A stretch of 64,000 nt of DNA from Pterobdella sp. o SKG-2022. Taxonomy: Eukaryota; Annelida; Clitellata; Hirudinida; Piscicolidae. Positions 55,201 through 64,000 of this stretch are shown here, piece by piece. The DNA lies in assembly GCA_964035795.1 (NCBI GenBank), contig OZ038323.1, positions 3,958,079-4,022,078 of the forward strand, read 5' to 3'. A program made the translations under genes and the position numbers. Within the stretch, counting starts at the first letter, position 1. Every line of letters starts with the position of its first letter. The notes under the pieces are model-generated. The model did no database searches and was not told the DNA's origin. It saw only the letters and a list, made by a program, of their open reading frames with translations.

Positions 55201-58200
55201 GTTTTCGAGTAAGCTTAGGCTTTACATAAAAAAATTTTCAAAATCAACTAGATATTCTAAAAATTAAAAAAACATATTCTAAACCTTTGATGAAGAACTT
55301 CTCGGTCTCTTTGATAACTTGTGAAGTGAATTGAGTCTCGATGTTTTTGCTTTTAATGACTTCATTGAAAACTTTCTTGATCTGGCCTTTCATGATGGTG
55401 GAATTAGGAGCAATTACCGTTGAAGATGGTGATTTATTCTTTATTTCGGAGATTATCACTTTTCCGTTGCTTTGGTCGCTCCAACTGTTTTATCAATAGC
55501 ATATAATTATTATAATTTTTAGATTTTATTGAAATTATATTTAAATTAATAAATGCTGTTATAAAATTTATTCACATTTCCCGAAGCCTTTGGCCTTTTG
55601 GGAATTATCATATCATAGATACCAACGTCCTTTATGTTAAACAATAATAATATTCTAGAAACATTTCGAAATATTTTTGAAATACTCTTTTTAAGTTTTT
55701 ATTTATAAAAAGAAGAAAATGAAAAATGTTGAAAATACTAGCTTAAATTCTAATTATTCTTAATGAGTAAAAATTAGCAAAACGAAATTCATCTTTTGAA
55801 AATTAAAAAATGGACCAAAATTCAATTTTAAATAACACTAAAAGCAACATTAGAGTATATAAATACAAACTAATTTTTAAATAATTCACCTTTTAAGGAT
55901 CGATTTAAAAAATCCAAGAAAAATTAATATTGATTATAGACACCTGTGAATATACGCAGAACTCCTGTATATCAAGTTGTTTTGCCTGTCACCATTGATA
56001 TTGAAAGATGCTGTGTTAACTTGCCCGTTTACTTTTGCTTCATATTTTGCAGTGTAAATCTCCAAGTCCTTTATAGTATTATATTATTTATTTTTTGGGA
56101 GATTAAGTTTCCAACTCAAAACTAGTGTTTAATTGCTAAAATTTTTTACGTTTTACGTTTTAAAACTCAAAAATTTATATAATACCTGGATGAATTTTTC
56201 CATGTATAATCTTTCATTTTCATCTATCGTTTCCTCACTCAAAATTTTTTGAGATTTGTGAATTTTTTCTTTATATACTGCTAAAAGATGTCTCTTCAAC
56301 CTTAAATTAAAAAAAAAATTAACAATCCCTTACTCTAAATGGATTTTTGTAAAAAGGCTACACAATTTCACACTGGTATATAATATAAAGCTGATTATTT
56401 ATCGAGCGTTCTTTATTACCCTTAACAATCCTTAAAAATATAAGTTCTCAGATAACCGACTCAGTATCACTATACACTCCATCCTAACTATACACACACA
56501 TTTTTATCTGCATTATTCACCTTGATATAGACTGCATCAAATAGGGATCTGGAGGGACTATTGAAAAAAGCATTGAAGGCAACTCCAGCTTTCTAGATTC
56601 TTCCATTAAAACCTGTAAAATACAACGTTAAATATACATTTCAGTGTAAGATAAGTATTTTGAAGTAAGAGATTACAGAAACCATGGAATACCTTCCATT
56701 TGCTTGGGTTACTGTTGTCTATCATACGTCCCATTTCCCCTTTGGACAGAATTTTCTGTTTCAATTATTCAACGCAAAGTTGATTTACCGAAAAGCTACA
56801 ACAAAAAATTTTAATTTATATTATTAGTCACGGTTGATTGTTATGTACAACAGTTACGGTTATAAAAATATAATGAGCTTTTGTTTTTCTAACAAAAACA
56901 CTCAAAATGAACTGCTCTTGTGTAACCCATATGAATTAATTAATCCTTTTATTTAATACTCAGCCTAGATTCTTGAAACTAAAATAGAGTGATGTAGAAA
57001 AAAGAAACCTTAAAAAGCCTGAAAACGTCCACAATTTACCACATAAGTAAATATGATCCATTATAATTCATATATTAAATAAAAATCCCCGTATACTAGT
57101 GATAAAGTAGTATATAGTAATAATAGATATAAAAAAAACAGATATAGTAAATGTACCCTCAGTTGGGCTCCACTGTAAAAGTCCACCAGAGCTCTAACGG
57201 GTCGGTTGTTAGCTTGAGAAGACAATCTTAAGTAGGTTGGAAACACCTTTTTGCTTTCGATCTCCAGAACATCGATTTCGTGCTCAAAGTTCAATAATTG
57301 ACTCAGCAGTTTCTGTGATGTGCAAAAACAATATTTGTATTGTTATCAACGATAACTATTTTTATTAAAACCCCATAAAAAACATGCAACATTTTTTTTA
57401 TAAACACTGCTTATATTAAGAAAAAACGAAAAATTTCAAATTTCTATAAATTACAAATGATTCATCTTTCATTTATCTATTAGTTACATCGAGATGGTAA
57501 GAGGAGGGAGGCAGTTCACAGCGGATGGAGGTCAACTGGGAGATAGTATTATCAAGTCTGTGTTGGAACTGGTGGGTTGTGAAAAACTTTGTTGTACTGA
57601 CACGTAAAGTGACTTTCAGTTGGTTGAAAAAGTATAATTATCTTTTATTATTTCTAGTTTCAAGTTTACATCTATATGACTAAAAAAACAAAAGGTACAC
57701 CCGAATATCAAATCTAGCAACGGTATAGTCATATAACGTATCAATCAACCAATCAAATCCTTTTTATAGACCGTTTTCCTTTACCAAGGGTTGGGCTTTT
57801 TGAAATTTCTATCTCGAAAACGGCCTTTCCATTCAGATAACTTTTTGAAAATCAAATTTCGCAAACAGCCGAACATGTCGGTTGCTAACCAAAAAATATG
57901 ATTATGTTATTGATCCATATAACGAATCAATAACATAATATGACAACAAAAGTTTATTGAATATCGCCTCAAGTTACAACTCTGTTGATATAATAATGTA
58001 ATGTGGTATTTAATAAGCGCTTACCTTTGTAAATCAAATCGTTTGCTATTAATTTAATGTAGCGAAAACGCAATGCGAAACAGGTGCTAATTGTCGGTCC
58101 AACATGGGATCGAAACCGGTAACTTTAGATAATTAGTTTAATGCTTTATACGGACCGTCAATAAACTAAAATTTAAAAAAAATATATCAACTATAAATAT

Positions 58201-60153
58201 ATCATAAAAACATAGGATATTTCTAAAAACTATATCAACCTTATTGAATTCTGTACTGTGTGTCTGGTGTTGTATGAGACAGTGTATCAGGTCCTCGTGC
58301 CATTTCCAGCGAAAACTCCCTTCCTCCACCACCTTTGACCGTGCCGGGATTCTTTTCAAGTTCTGTCGAAGGTGGTATGTTTGAATATGGGCTTGTGGAT
58401 TTAAGTTTATCTTTAGGCTTTAAAGTGTTTTTGACTTTTAATATTATGATTAAGGTAAACTGAACGCTCAATATTAGAGAACTGGTGTTAATATCTTTGG
58501 AATATTATGAAGATTAGTTGGTTAAATTTAAAACTTCGTTTTTTCTTCTACAGCAAATAAAGTTTTCACTGAAATTAAAGAACAAGTAAGCAATTGAATT
58601 CGGTTAAAAGTGTGTTATCTAATTATAATTCATTATCAAATCAATGTTTTTGTAAGGTAATAAAATCTGGTACTTGAAGATAAAAAGGCTTTTAAGATTC
58701 CTTATTGTTCAAGTATTAAAACTATGGATTTAAAGCTTAACAAACTTTTTCTAAAATTTTTTAAAAATTTTTATTATGATAAATGTCTTATTTTTTTATT
58801 ATTACTACTATTATTATAAGTATTATTTTGTCTGTTTTCATTGATATTATGATTGCCACTGTTGGTATTATAATTCATATAAATATTTTCATCTTAATAC
58901 TTATTACTATTTAGAAAAAATTCATATATTAAAATTTTGCATAGATTTGTATTACTACTATATAGTTGTGGGATTCTAAAGCATTTCTAAAACATCAATA
59001 CCCACTGTCGTCAAAGGATACAATTTATTTAAGTTTGAGAGGATTTTAATTCAGTTCAAAAGTATTGAGTGAAAACTTGAAATTTATTGGCTTCAACCAT
59101 GATAAATTTTTTGAACCTTAATGTATGCTTGGTTATGTAAAAAGCACTTCTAAATACTTGGTTAATAGTCATTTTAATAATGAATAATAGAAATGTTACA
59201 ATAAAAAAAGAAAACGAATTTTATGAGAAATGCAATAATGAGTTAAGGAATAACACAGTGAGCATGGAATAAATAAAAAAGTCTTGAAATAAACATTAAA
59301 AAAAATTAACATTTAGTTTTCAGTAAGTATATAAACAACTTAAGTTTTATGAATAAAATAAAAGTATAAGAAATATCATTATAAACATCCTCATCAAAAT
59401 TATAAAAAATATTCAAACAAAGAAAATAATAAGATATTAATACTCACAGTGGAAAGATATGGGGATAAATGGTAAGTTTATCTGACTTGAACCATGAAAA
59501 TTTTTAAAACGTTATATATGTTTAAATATGTGAGAACAATTCTATGCAGTTAATAGCAAACATGATAGAAGTAATGATAATACAATGGATTTATAATGAT
59601 ATAAATAAAAGATGCTATTACAATAGGTATACAATAATATAAATAAAAATGAATATTACAATAAGAGAATGAATATCATTATAATTACTCAATGGCTTGA
59701 TACAATAAGTATGAAACAATATAAATATCCTTGAAAGTAATGGAATAGATTAATATATTAAATAGATTGCTATAAAAAATAAAAAAATTTTATTAAAAAA
59801 CATTTGTATAAAAAATACTTTGATAAACAAAGTAACTAAAATTTTGATAAGCATAACTATAATATATAATAATGATAATAAATAATAAAAACAAAAATAA
59901 ATAATTATAAAAATAGGTAACGACAATATTAATAAAGAATAAAAATAAGCAAAGTAACAACAAAGAAAACAAAAAAAATAACAATAGTAAATAATAACAA
60001 CAATAATAAGAATAAAAACAACAATAATAACGGCTATAAAAAATAATATTAATAGAACTCACATTAGAGAGATATGTGAATGAGGCTTGTGTGAGCTTCT
60101 CATGCTCTTCTGAGCATCTGGCAATCATTTTCTTGATTTCCTCTGCCATCTTG
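39790..60153 (-). CDS. MACF1/DST: Spectraplakin (MACF1/dystonin/short stop family), 5' end outside window
   Basis: Giant cytolinker that in other animals joins actin (N-terminal CH domains), intermediate filament or junction partners (plakin region) and microtubules (C-terminal GAS2 and basic tail). Domain order on the minus strand: plakin domain with SH3 (60153-55944), plakin repeats (about 55487-52509), spectrin-like rod (about 52400-42390), EF-hand pair (42177-41713), GAS2 (41515-40416) and a Ser/Thr/Lys-rich tail (40251-39790) ending in a stop at 39790-39792. More than 35 short exons are separated by introns of about 60-700 bases. The largest exon, 54265-52509, holds most of the plakin repeats. 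The CH-CH actin-binding region must lie beyond the right edge, or this isoform lacks it. Within each block I checked, the exon phases agree, except one uncertain junction near 55,630. The exon at 60153-60063 is a possible alternative first exon. Family assignment rests mainly on the EF-hand and GAS2 motifs and is strong. Confidence 0.93.
40416..41515 (-). CDS. MACF1/DST: Spectraplakin GAS2 (GAR) microtubule-binding domain, two exons
   Basis: Exon 41515-41369 encodes RRIEDEVLKQVSKCQC and ends DKYM. Exon 40533-40416 encodes FGDKGRQYMVRLV, then VIVRVGGGWQKLEEF and DPCK. The paired Cys near the start, the FGD and VRVGGGW motifs and the DPC end are hallmarks of GAS2 domains, which bind the microtubule lattice. 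Key residues are conserved, so the domain looks functional. The intron between the two halves contains hairpin element copy 2. Confidence 0.95.
40558..40783. mobile_element. Hairpin (long inverted repeat) element, copy 2
   Basis: Arms of about 79 bases (about 40569-40647 and 40660-40737) pair almost perfectly around a loop of about 12 bases. A tail ending AAAAGTTAC follows. Direct repeats of CATTTATTTATCCA (40558-40571 and 40770-40783) flank it. Arm and tail sequences align with copy 1: both carry TACATTTATTG, AGCTA then ATTTTCGTTAAGTA or a close variant, and the same AAAGTTAC end. It lies in a spectraplakin intron and has no ORF. Confidence 0.88.
41201..41219 (+). repeat. 19-base dispersed repeat fragment AGTTTAACGTCATGCCCAG
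   Basis: Differs at one base from 12804-12822. The preceding stretch of about 300 bases (from about 40,895) is less AT-rich than its surroundings and starts with a small inverted repeat, CTGCTGTA...TACAGCAG. It may be a larger old repeat whose only preserved shared part in this window is this end. Confidence 0.4.
41713..42177 (-). CDS. MACF1/DST: Spectraplakin EF-hand pair with degenerate calcium loops
   Basis: Exon 42177-42015 reads SLDEWKQRYVDWIKSTKRRL, then MDFFRRADVKAYGFLTKKQF. Exon 41810-41713 reads TTRSELESVFNSHQKNGELY and on to PFIDSLKN. The positions match the EF-hand module that precedes GAS2 in MACF1/dystonin. In those proteins loop 1 is DKDQDGKITRQE and loop 2 DRDGDGYIDYYE. Here loop 1 is DVKAYGFLTKKQ, with Lys, Tyr and Gln at chelating positions, and loop 2 has almost no acidic ligands. 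The fold may persist as a spacer to GAS2 without binding calcium. Confidence 0.92.
42390..52400 (-). CDS. MACF1/DST: Spectraplakin spectrin-repeat rod (many exons)
   Basis: A run of exons on the minus strand encodes charged, heptad-rich helices typical of spectrin repeats. Good examples lie around 52,400-52,210, 51,530-51,250, 51,120-50,890, 50,460-50,270, 49,130-48,930, 47,920-46,970, 46,476-46,310, 45,743-45,410, 45,075-44,840, 44,340-44,110 and 43,238-43,050. Tell-tale segments include WFDQTDELNELLEWMNELR, NADADLLLTSLNDFEDCL and IEKLKAWISENQQLIAF. The rod appears shorter than in vertebrate MACF1; I did not count repeats exactly. Exon edges in this block are approximate. Its likely role is a flexible spacer between the plakin part and the microtubule-binding end. 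Confidence 0.85.
52509..55487 (-). CDS. MACF1/DST: Spectraplakin plakin-repeat region, including a 1.76-kb exon
   Basis: Exons near 55,487-55,250, 55,115-55,027, 54,840-54,703 and 54,536-54,425, then the large exon 54265-52509. They contain repeated plakin-type motifs with an Ile/Val-x-x-Ala...Gly-Leu/Ile core: ISIHEAIKKGIISLENG, MSINEAMEEGLIIVESS, IGVREAVERGLLDQEAG, VSIQSAIDQGYLKVYEV, LSLQDALVKGVVSL, IEEAILNGDF and MSILDAVQKGVIQTTVSP. In other plakins such repeats pack into plakin-repeat domains that bind intermediate filaments; in invertebrate spectraplakins they mark the junctional (epithelial) isoforms. The last part of the large exon changes to Asn-rich low-complexity sequence (NNLNNKHTQNNNQNDVNYNQ). 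That suggests a disordered linker before the rod. Confidence 0.88.
55944..60153 (-). CDS. MACF1/DST: Spectraplakin plakin domain with embedded SH3
   Basis: Exons 60153-60063, 58362-58240, 57568-57488, 57312-57157, 56755-56693, 56612-56521, 56300-56186 and 56068-55944, with agreeing phases. Helical segments (EEIKKMIARCSEEHEKLTQA, RWKWHEDLIHCLIQHQ, FQHRLDNTISQLTSIRCELP) precede an atypical SH3: RPVRALVDFYSGAQLR, then KGEMGRMIDNSNPSKWK, then LPSMLFSIVPPDPY. The order matches MACF1/dystonin (ALCDY..., ...WKV, ...VPSVCFTVPPP). Plakin domains bind membrane and junction partners. The SH3 is split by two introns. Confidence 0.85.
58000..58160 (-). mobile_element. tRNA-Ile-derived SINE, copy 2 (spectraplakin intron)
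   Basis: On the minus strand GGTCCGTATAAAGCATTAAAC leads into AACTAATTATCTAAAGTTA and a TTTCGATCCCATGTTGGACC T arm and acceptor end. It matches copy 1 over the anticodon arm and B box but has lost part of the D arm. The body also matches (GTTTTCGCTACATTAAATT against GTTTTCGTTATATTAAATT). The 3' tail is eroded. It sits just 3' of the plakin exon at 58362-58240. Confidence 0.72.
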
Positions 60154-60400
60154 CTGGGACTGTATGACCATATATGGAAATCATATCAATATATCACCTA
60201 TGGAAAGAACATTGAAAATTACTGTATATGGAAATGACCTGACCATATATGGAGACAATATTTGAATTTGCCATATATGGAAACAATATTAAAATTTACC
60301 ATACAAGGAAATGATCTATGACTACATATAGAAATAGCCTATGACCAAACACATGGAAATAATATGTATCTATAAATGGAAATGATCTTTATCTATATAT
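60154..60400. promoter_or_regulatory. Cluster of CArG boxes / degenerate tandem repeat upstream of a spectraplakin exon
   Basis: Three perfect copies of CCATATATGG (60168-60177, 60243-60252, 60271-60280) and several near-copies lie in a degenerate repeat of about 30-40 bases containing TATGGAAATGA. CC(A/T)6GG is the serum response factor binding consensus, and SRF controls cytoskeletal genes in animals. The exon 60153-60063 starts within 20 bases and has an ATG near its start. This could be an alternative promoter, or just a diverged minisatellite. Confidence 0.45.
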
Positions 60401-63400
60401 AAAAATACTATTTGTTTTTATATACACAAAAAACAGATAGCACTATATAGAAATTGTTATGGTCTACATGATATGACAAGATAATGAGCCTAGTGGCATT
60501 AAATTCAAAGGTTTTTGGGTCACATGTTAATATTGTGTGTTGAAGATTAGAATGATAAATGATATATCCATGATGAAAAAATGGTATATGATAATAGAAA
60601 TTGATTATATATACTATTATTGAATATATAAAATACAGAAAAGACTTTGATGCAGTTAAATTCAACTGTTACTTCAGATCACATGCTATGTTGTAGATGG
60701 TAGGTTTGAGAATGTGTTTTAGAGGTATGTGAAGATTGTTTAGTGAATCAAATAGAATATTATCAAATGGTTTATAAGGTAGAATATTCCATGGGTGCTT
60801 TGGTCCTATATGTTGTTACCTGATAGGATTTTGAAAGCGCCTCAAAACATGTTACGAGAATTATTTCTCGTAATTTAATGTGACAGAGAAGCTAACTTCT
60901 ACGGTTTTTTCATATTTTTGTTAATTTTGAAAATTGGTTTAAATAATAAAGACATAATCAATTTTTATGCTATGTTAAGCAATTAATGGTATATATTGAA
61001 TCAATACTGTTTTAATATAATTGATTGGATTCAGCAAGTATATTTCTCACATGATTTCAGAATTATTATGTGAAAAGTTTCCAAAGTTTTTGTTGATGAA
61101 GCTTTATTTCATTTTAAAAACATCTTTTTGAGTTTGGGTTATTTGAATACTTGGTGTCGCTTTGAATTGGTTCAACAGGTAGACATTAATCACTCTTCAC
61201 CAGTTTGATATTTTATAAGCACTTTTGATAAGAGTTCTTAATCCAATATTGAGTAAAAACAACAATTTATTCAACAAAACCAATCGGTTTGTTCAATTAA
61301 CTTTCAAACTGTAAACTCCGCCAAAAATCTGTTTTAATTTAATGGAAATCTTAATAAAGTTTGACTTGATATAACTCAACGCCAACTCAACCATAAATAG
61401 ATCCTCAAGTTATAAATGTCACAAAATAATGCCATTAATATCAAGCATTTCTTCTAAAACCTCAACGTTATAAGTATGAATCATTATACGAGATCAAGAC
61501 TATTCAAAATGTCATTACCTAATATCATTCTATGACATACAAATACTCAACAATTAGATCAACAATTGAAAACAAGTTCCAACATTTTTAAAGCAATCAC
61601 CGCTTATATACAACTCCAGCGTTTGAGCACACGTGCAATGATAAACATACATGCATACGAAGTTATCATTACCCAATCTTAGATGTGAAAAACTAAAGGT
61701 TTGGTTTGTAATAGAAGGAATGAATGTGGGTAGAAGTAGGGTAAAGTAGAAGTTGAATTCCTCTAAATCATTTGGGGCTTTCATTACTGCTTCATGTCAG
61801 AATTTTATTAGTGTAGAAGTTTAATTTTATTGCAATAATCAATAAGACGGAAAACATTTAATGTTTGTGACTAATTTTTTAATTAATCAAAAGAAATAAT
61901 TCATTGAAGAAATTGATTTATACATTGGATTCAATCTACTTGTAAAGAATAATTAAAAAATAGGTTTATTTATGGCATTGCTTATATAAATATTATTATA
62001 GTTTATCATTCATCTTTCAAAAAGCTGTTTTTTATGATCAGTCAAACAATTTAAAAATAAATTTACATAATAAATTCATAATAAAAAGTTTCAATTTACC
62101 TGAGCGCACACCTGTATTACAATTGATTTCTAAAGAAGCGCTAAGTTTATTTTATTTAAGCAAAACCCCATTTAAAACTGCTCAACTGCATTTTAGGCAC
62201 GAAAGTGCAATAAATTTCCCAGTAATTCGAGTAGATTTAGAGTGAACGTTTGCACTAAATGGTTTTGATTATTCTTTCAGTGTCACGTTTGCCACTGAAT
62301 AATTTTTACCTTATTTTAATCTTTAATTAGACTTTTAACTACACCGAAGGTTTATTTCGTATAATCAATTCTAATTAACTATAATTTATTAATTATAATT
62401 TATCATTGAGATCATTATGCATTATATTAATACTCTGTTAGATTTTTATCTTATATAATTATCCTTATTTTATACTGTTAATATATTAATTATGAAATAT
62501 TCTTTTGAATTATAAGAGAAATTGAAAAAAATTAAATGAAAATTGAAGTTTAAATTAAACACACTTCATAAACAAATTGACAGTCAAATTTGCACCTAAT
62601 ATTTGCATTCAAATCCCAACACAAGCTTCAAACAACACCTCACACTAAAGTAACTATAATGAGATACTATGAGAGAATATTTTAAAATAATGTATGATTT
62701 ACTATCAAAAATCATTCATTCAAGGATATCTGTGACTCCACTCTTTCCCTTATGTTTTCTTCAAACGTTTTGATTTTCTGTGTTATAATCAATCATTTTA
62801 ATAAAAATTATATTCTAACTATGAATTATGCATGAGTTCAACGAGTTCCCTAGTGTGAAAAAAGTAACAAAAATATTATCAAAAATAACCGCTCTCTATA
62901 TTTCTAAATAATCATATATGTATTATACAATCCACTACACTTCCTACGCTAAAATACTTTTCATAAAAGTATTACGCTAATGAAATTTGACTTGAAAAAT
63001 TTATTAAATTCTAAAAAGAAAACTATAAAATCTATCAACCAAGCCCTTTTTGTTTCAGTTTTTCTAACAAGAGTTTGAGATAGCAATTACGACAGCAGTT
63101 AATAGATCAAAAATGACATTACAAAGTTATCTACTGGTTGTTAAATGAAAAAATTGTTATCCGTTTTTTAAAACTTCAAATTTAAGAGTTTTTTAAATAA
63201 AGTTATTTCATTAAAAACTATATAACTAGATAAGTTTAAAACCATAACTACTTAGTTACCTGGTGATGGTATAAGAGTATGACAAAAAGCTTCGTCAAAA
63301 TAAAAATTCAAATATTGTCGTGCTTTATGATCCAAATTTTTGAGGCTAATTATTCCCAATAGATAAGTTTAATATTATCACAAAACTATAAATAGTTCTT

Positions 63401-63856
63401 TGAAAATTTGTTTGATTTTAAACTTTAAAATGAAAAATCATTTAAAAAAGCGAAAGAAAAAAATTACCTAAGAAGCTATTCAAAAATATTACTAATGTAT
63501 CATTCAAACTACCGTATTAATTAACAGTTGGAATATATAATGAGAATAAATCTGGTCTAGAAACTTAGTTTTCAGGGAACTGTAATCATAATCGTAACTG
63601 TAGTTGTATAACATATCGATAAAAGATAAAGAATACACTTGAAATATATAAAAAATACATAGAATAAAAGAATAAAATGAACAAATAATGGATAAAGTAT
63701 ATTACTAATAAATAAAAATATAACAAATATATTGGATAATAACTTTTATAGACGTTAATCAAAAGAATAATTGATAGAATAGAGCTAAAAGATGGAATAA
63801 TTGAAAGATCAACGACTGATAGACTCAACAATAATAAATAGATGAAAAATACCAAC
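60401..63856. other. AT-rich interval, intron or intergenic, without a supported exon
   Basis: I found no exon with family similarity between the CArG cluster and the exon at 63.9 kb. If the spectraplakin runs on to the right, this is a large intron. The ORFs present are hydrophobic low-complexity frames in AT-rich DNA. Confidence 0.5.
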
Positions 63857-63961
63857 ATCAGGGGAAGGGAAGACCACTCCAAGCACTTGAACAAGCTCAG
63901 GATGCTTGTTGACTGCCTGTTTGAAGTCCTCTTGTGTTATCTTATGCTCCCCTGTTGATGC
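63857..63961 (-). CDS. Orphan exon, possible EF-hand-like segment
   Basis: A clean 105-base exon, phase 0 at both ends, with acceptor CACCGACAG and donor GTTGGT. It encodes 35 residues, ITQEDFKQAVNKHPELVQVL being the core. The pattern (hydrophobic-x-x-x-Phe, then a Pro-x-Leu helix) resembles the exiting helix of the last EF-hand in visinin-like or calcineurin-B-like proteins, but the loop itself is not in this exon. It may be an upstream spectraplakin exon or part of a separate gene to the right. I do not assign it. Confidence 0.55.
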
Positions 63962-64000
63962 CTGTCGGTGAGGTTTGGGTTAGTGTTGGAGTTTTTGGTT

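Noticed and set aside
59793..60062. Extension of the ORF after exon 60153-60063
   Set aside because: Reads into (ATT)-rich intron after a good GTGAGT donor; hydrophobic Tyr/Phe/Leu peptide is not coding.

Overview
This is AT-rich nuclear DNA from an invertebrate animal. The genes are split into many short exons by GT-AG introns, and they encode animal-type proteins: a spectraplakin, an X+/K+-ATPase alpha-like subunit, a PX-BAR sorting nexin, CCDC43 and a CUB membrane protein. The non-coding DNA carries an L2/CR1-like LINE, tRNA-derived SINEs and hairpin elements. I cannot place the phylum. I see no prokaryotic, plasmid or viral genes and no CRISPR array. All exon boundaries were inferred by eye from reading-frame continuity, GT/AG sites and family homology.

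Layout. 1-7.2 kb (minus): the 5' and middle part of a CUB-domain membrane protein gene that runs off the left edge. 7.2-18.3 kb: gene-poor AT-rich DNA with a 19-bp minisatellite and long A-rich stretches. 18.3-21.2 kb: GAT-rich repeats beside a 5'-truncated, decayed LINE (minus) with an (AAT)n tail. 21.2-23.5 kb: intergenic, with one GC-richer patch. 23.6-25.0 kb (minus): a complete CCDC43 homologue. 25.2-33.3 kb (plus): a complete 26-exon Na+/K+-ATPase alpha-like gene, head-to-head with CCDC43 over only 256 bp. 33.8-39.4 kb (minus): a complete SNX5/SNX6-type sorting nexin, tail-to-tail with the ATPase. 39.8-60.2 kb (minus): the 3' two thirds of a spectraplakin (MACF1/dystonin/short stop type), with plakin domain and SH3, plakin repeats, spectrin-repeat rod, EF-hand pair, GAS2 domain and basic tail. 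Its N-terminal actin-binding CH domains are not in the window. 63.9 kb (minus): one further exon of unknown assignment.

The points most worth following: (1) the ATPase alpha-like protein has lost many defining residues. The phosphorylation motif reads DKSGSITQN, the ATP-site Lys of KGAPER is Thr, several cation-site residues in M5, M6, M8 and M9 are replaced, and 28 residues are inserted just before the TGES loop. (2) Two related hairpin elements, each flanked by perfect 13-15 bp direct repeats, lie in introns. (3) A tRNA-Ile-derived SINE ends in a motif resembling the 3' end of the resident LINE. (4) Roughly half of the inferred 5' splice sites have T at +3. (5) A cluster of perfect CArG boxes lies directly upstream of a spectraplakin exon that contains an ATG. 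(6) The spectraplakin EF-hands look unable to bind calcium.
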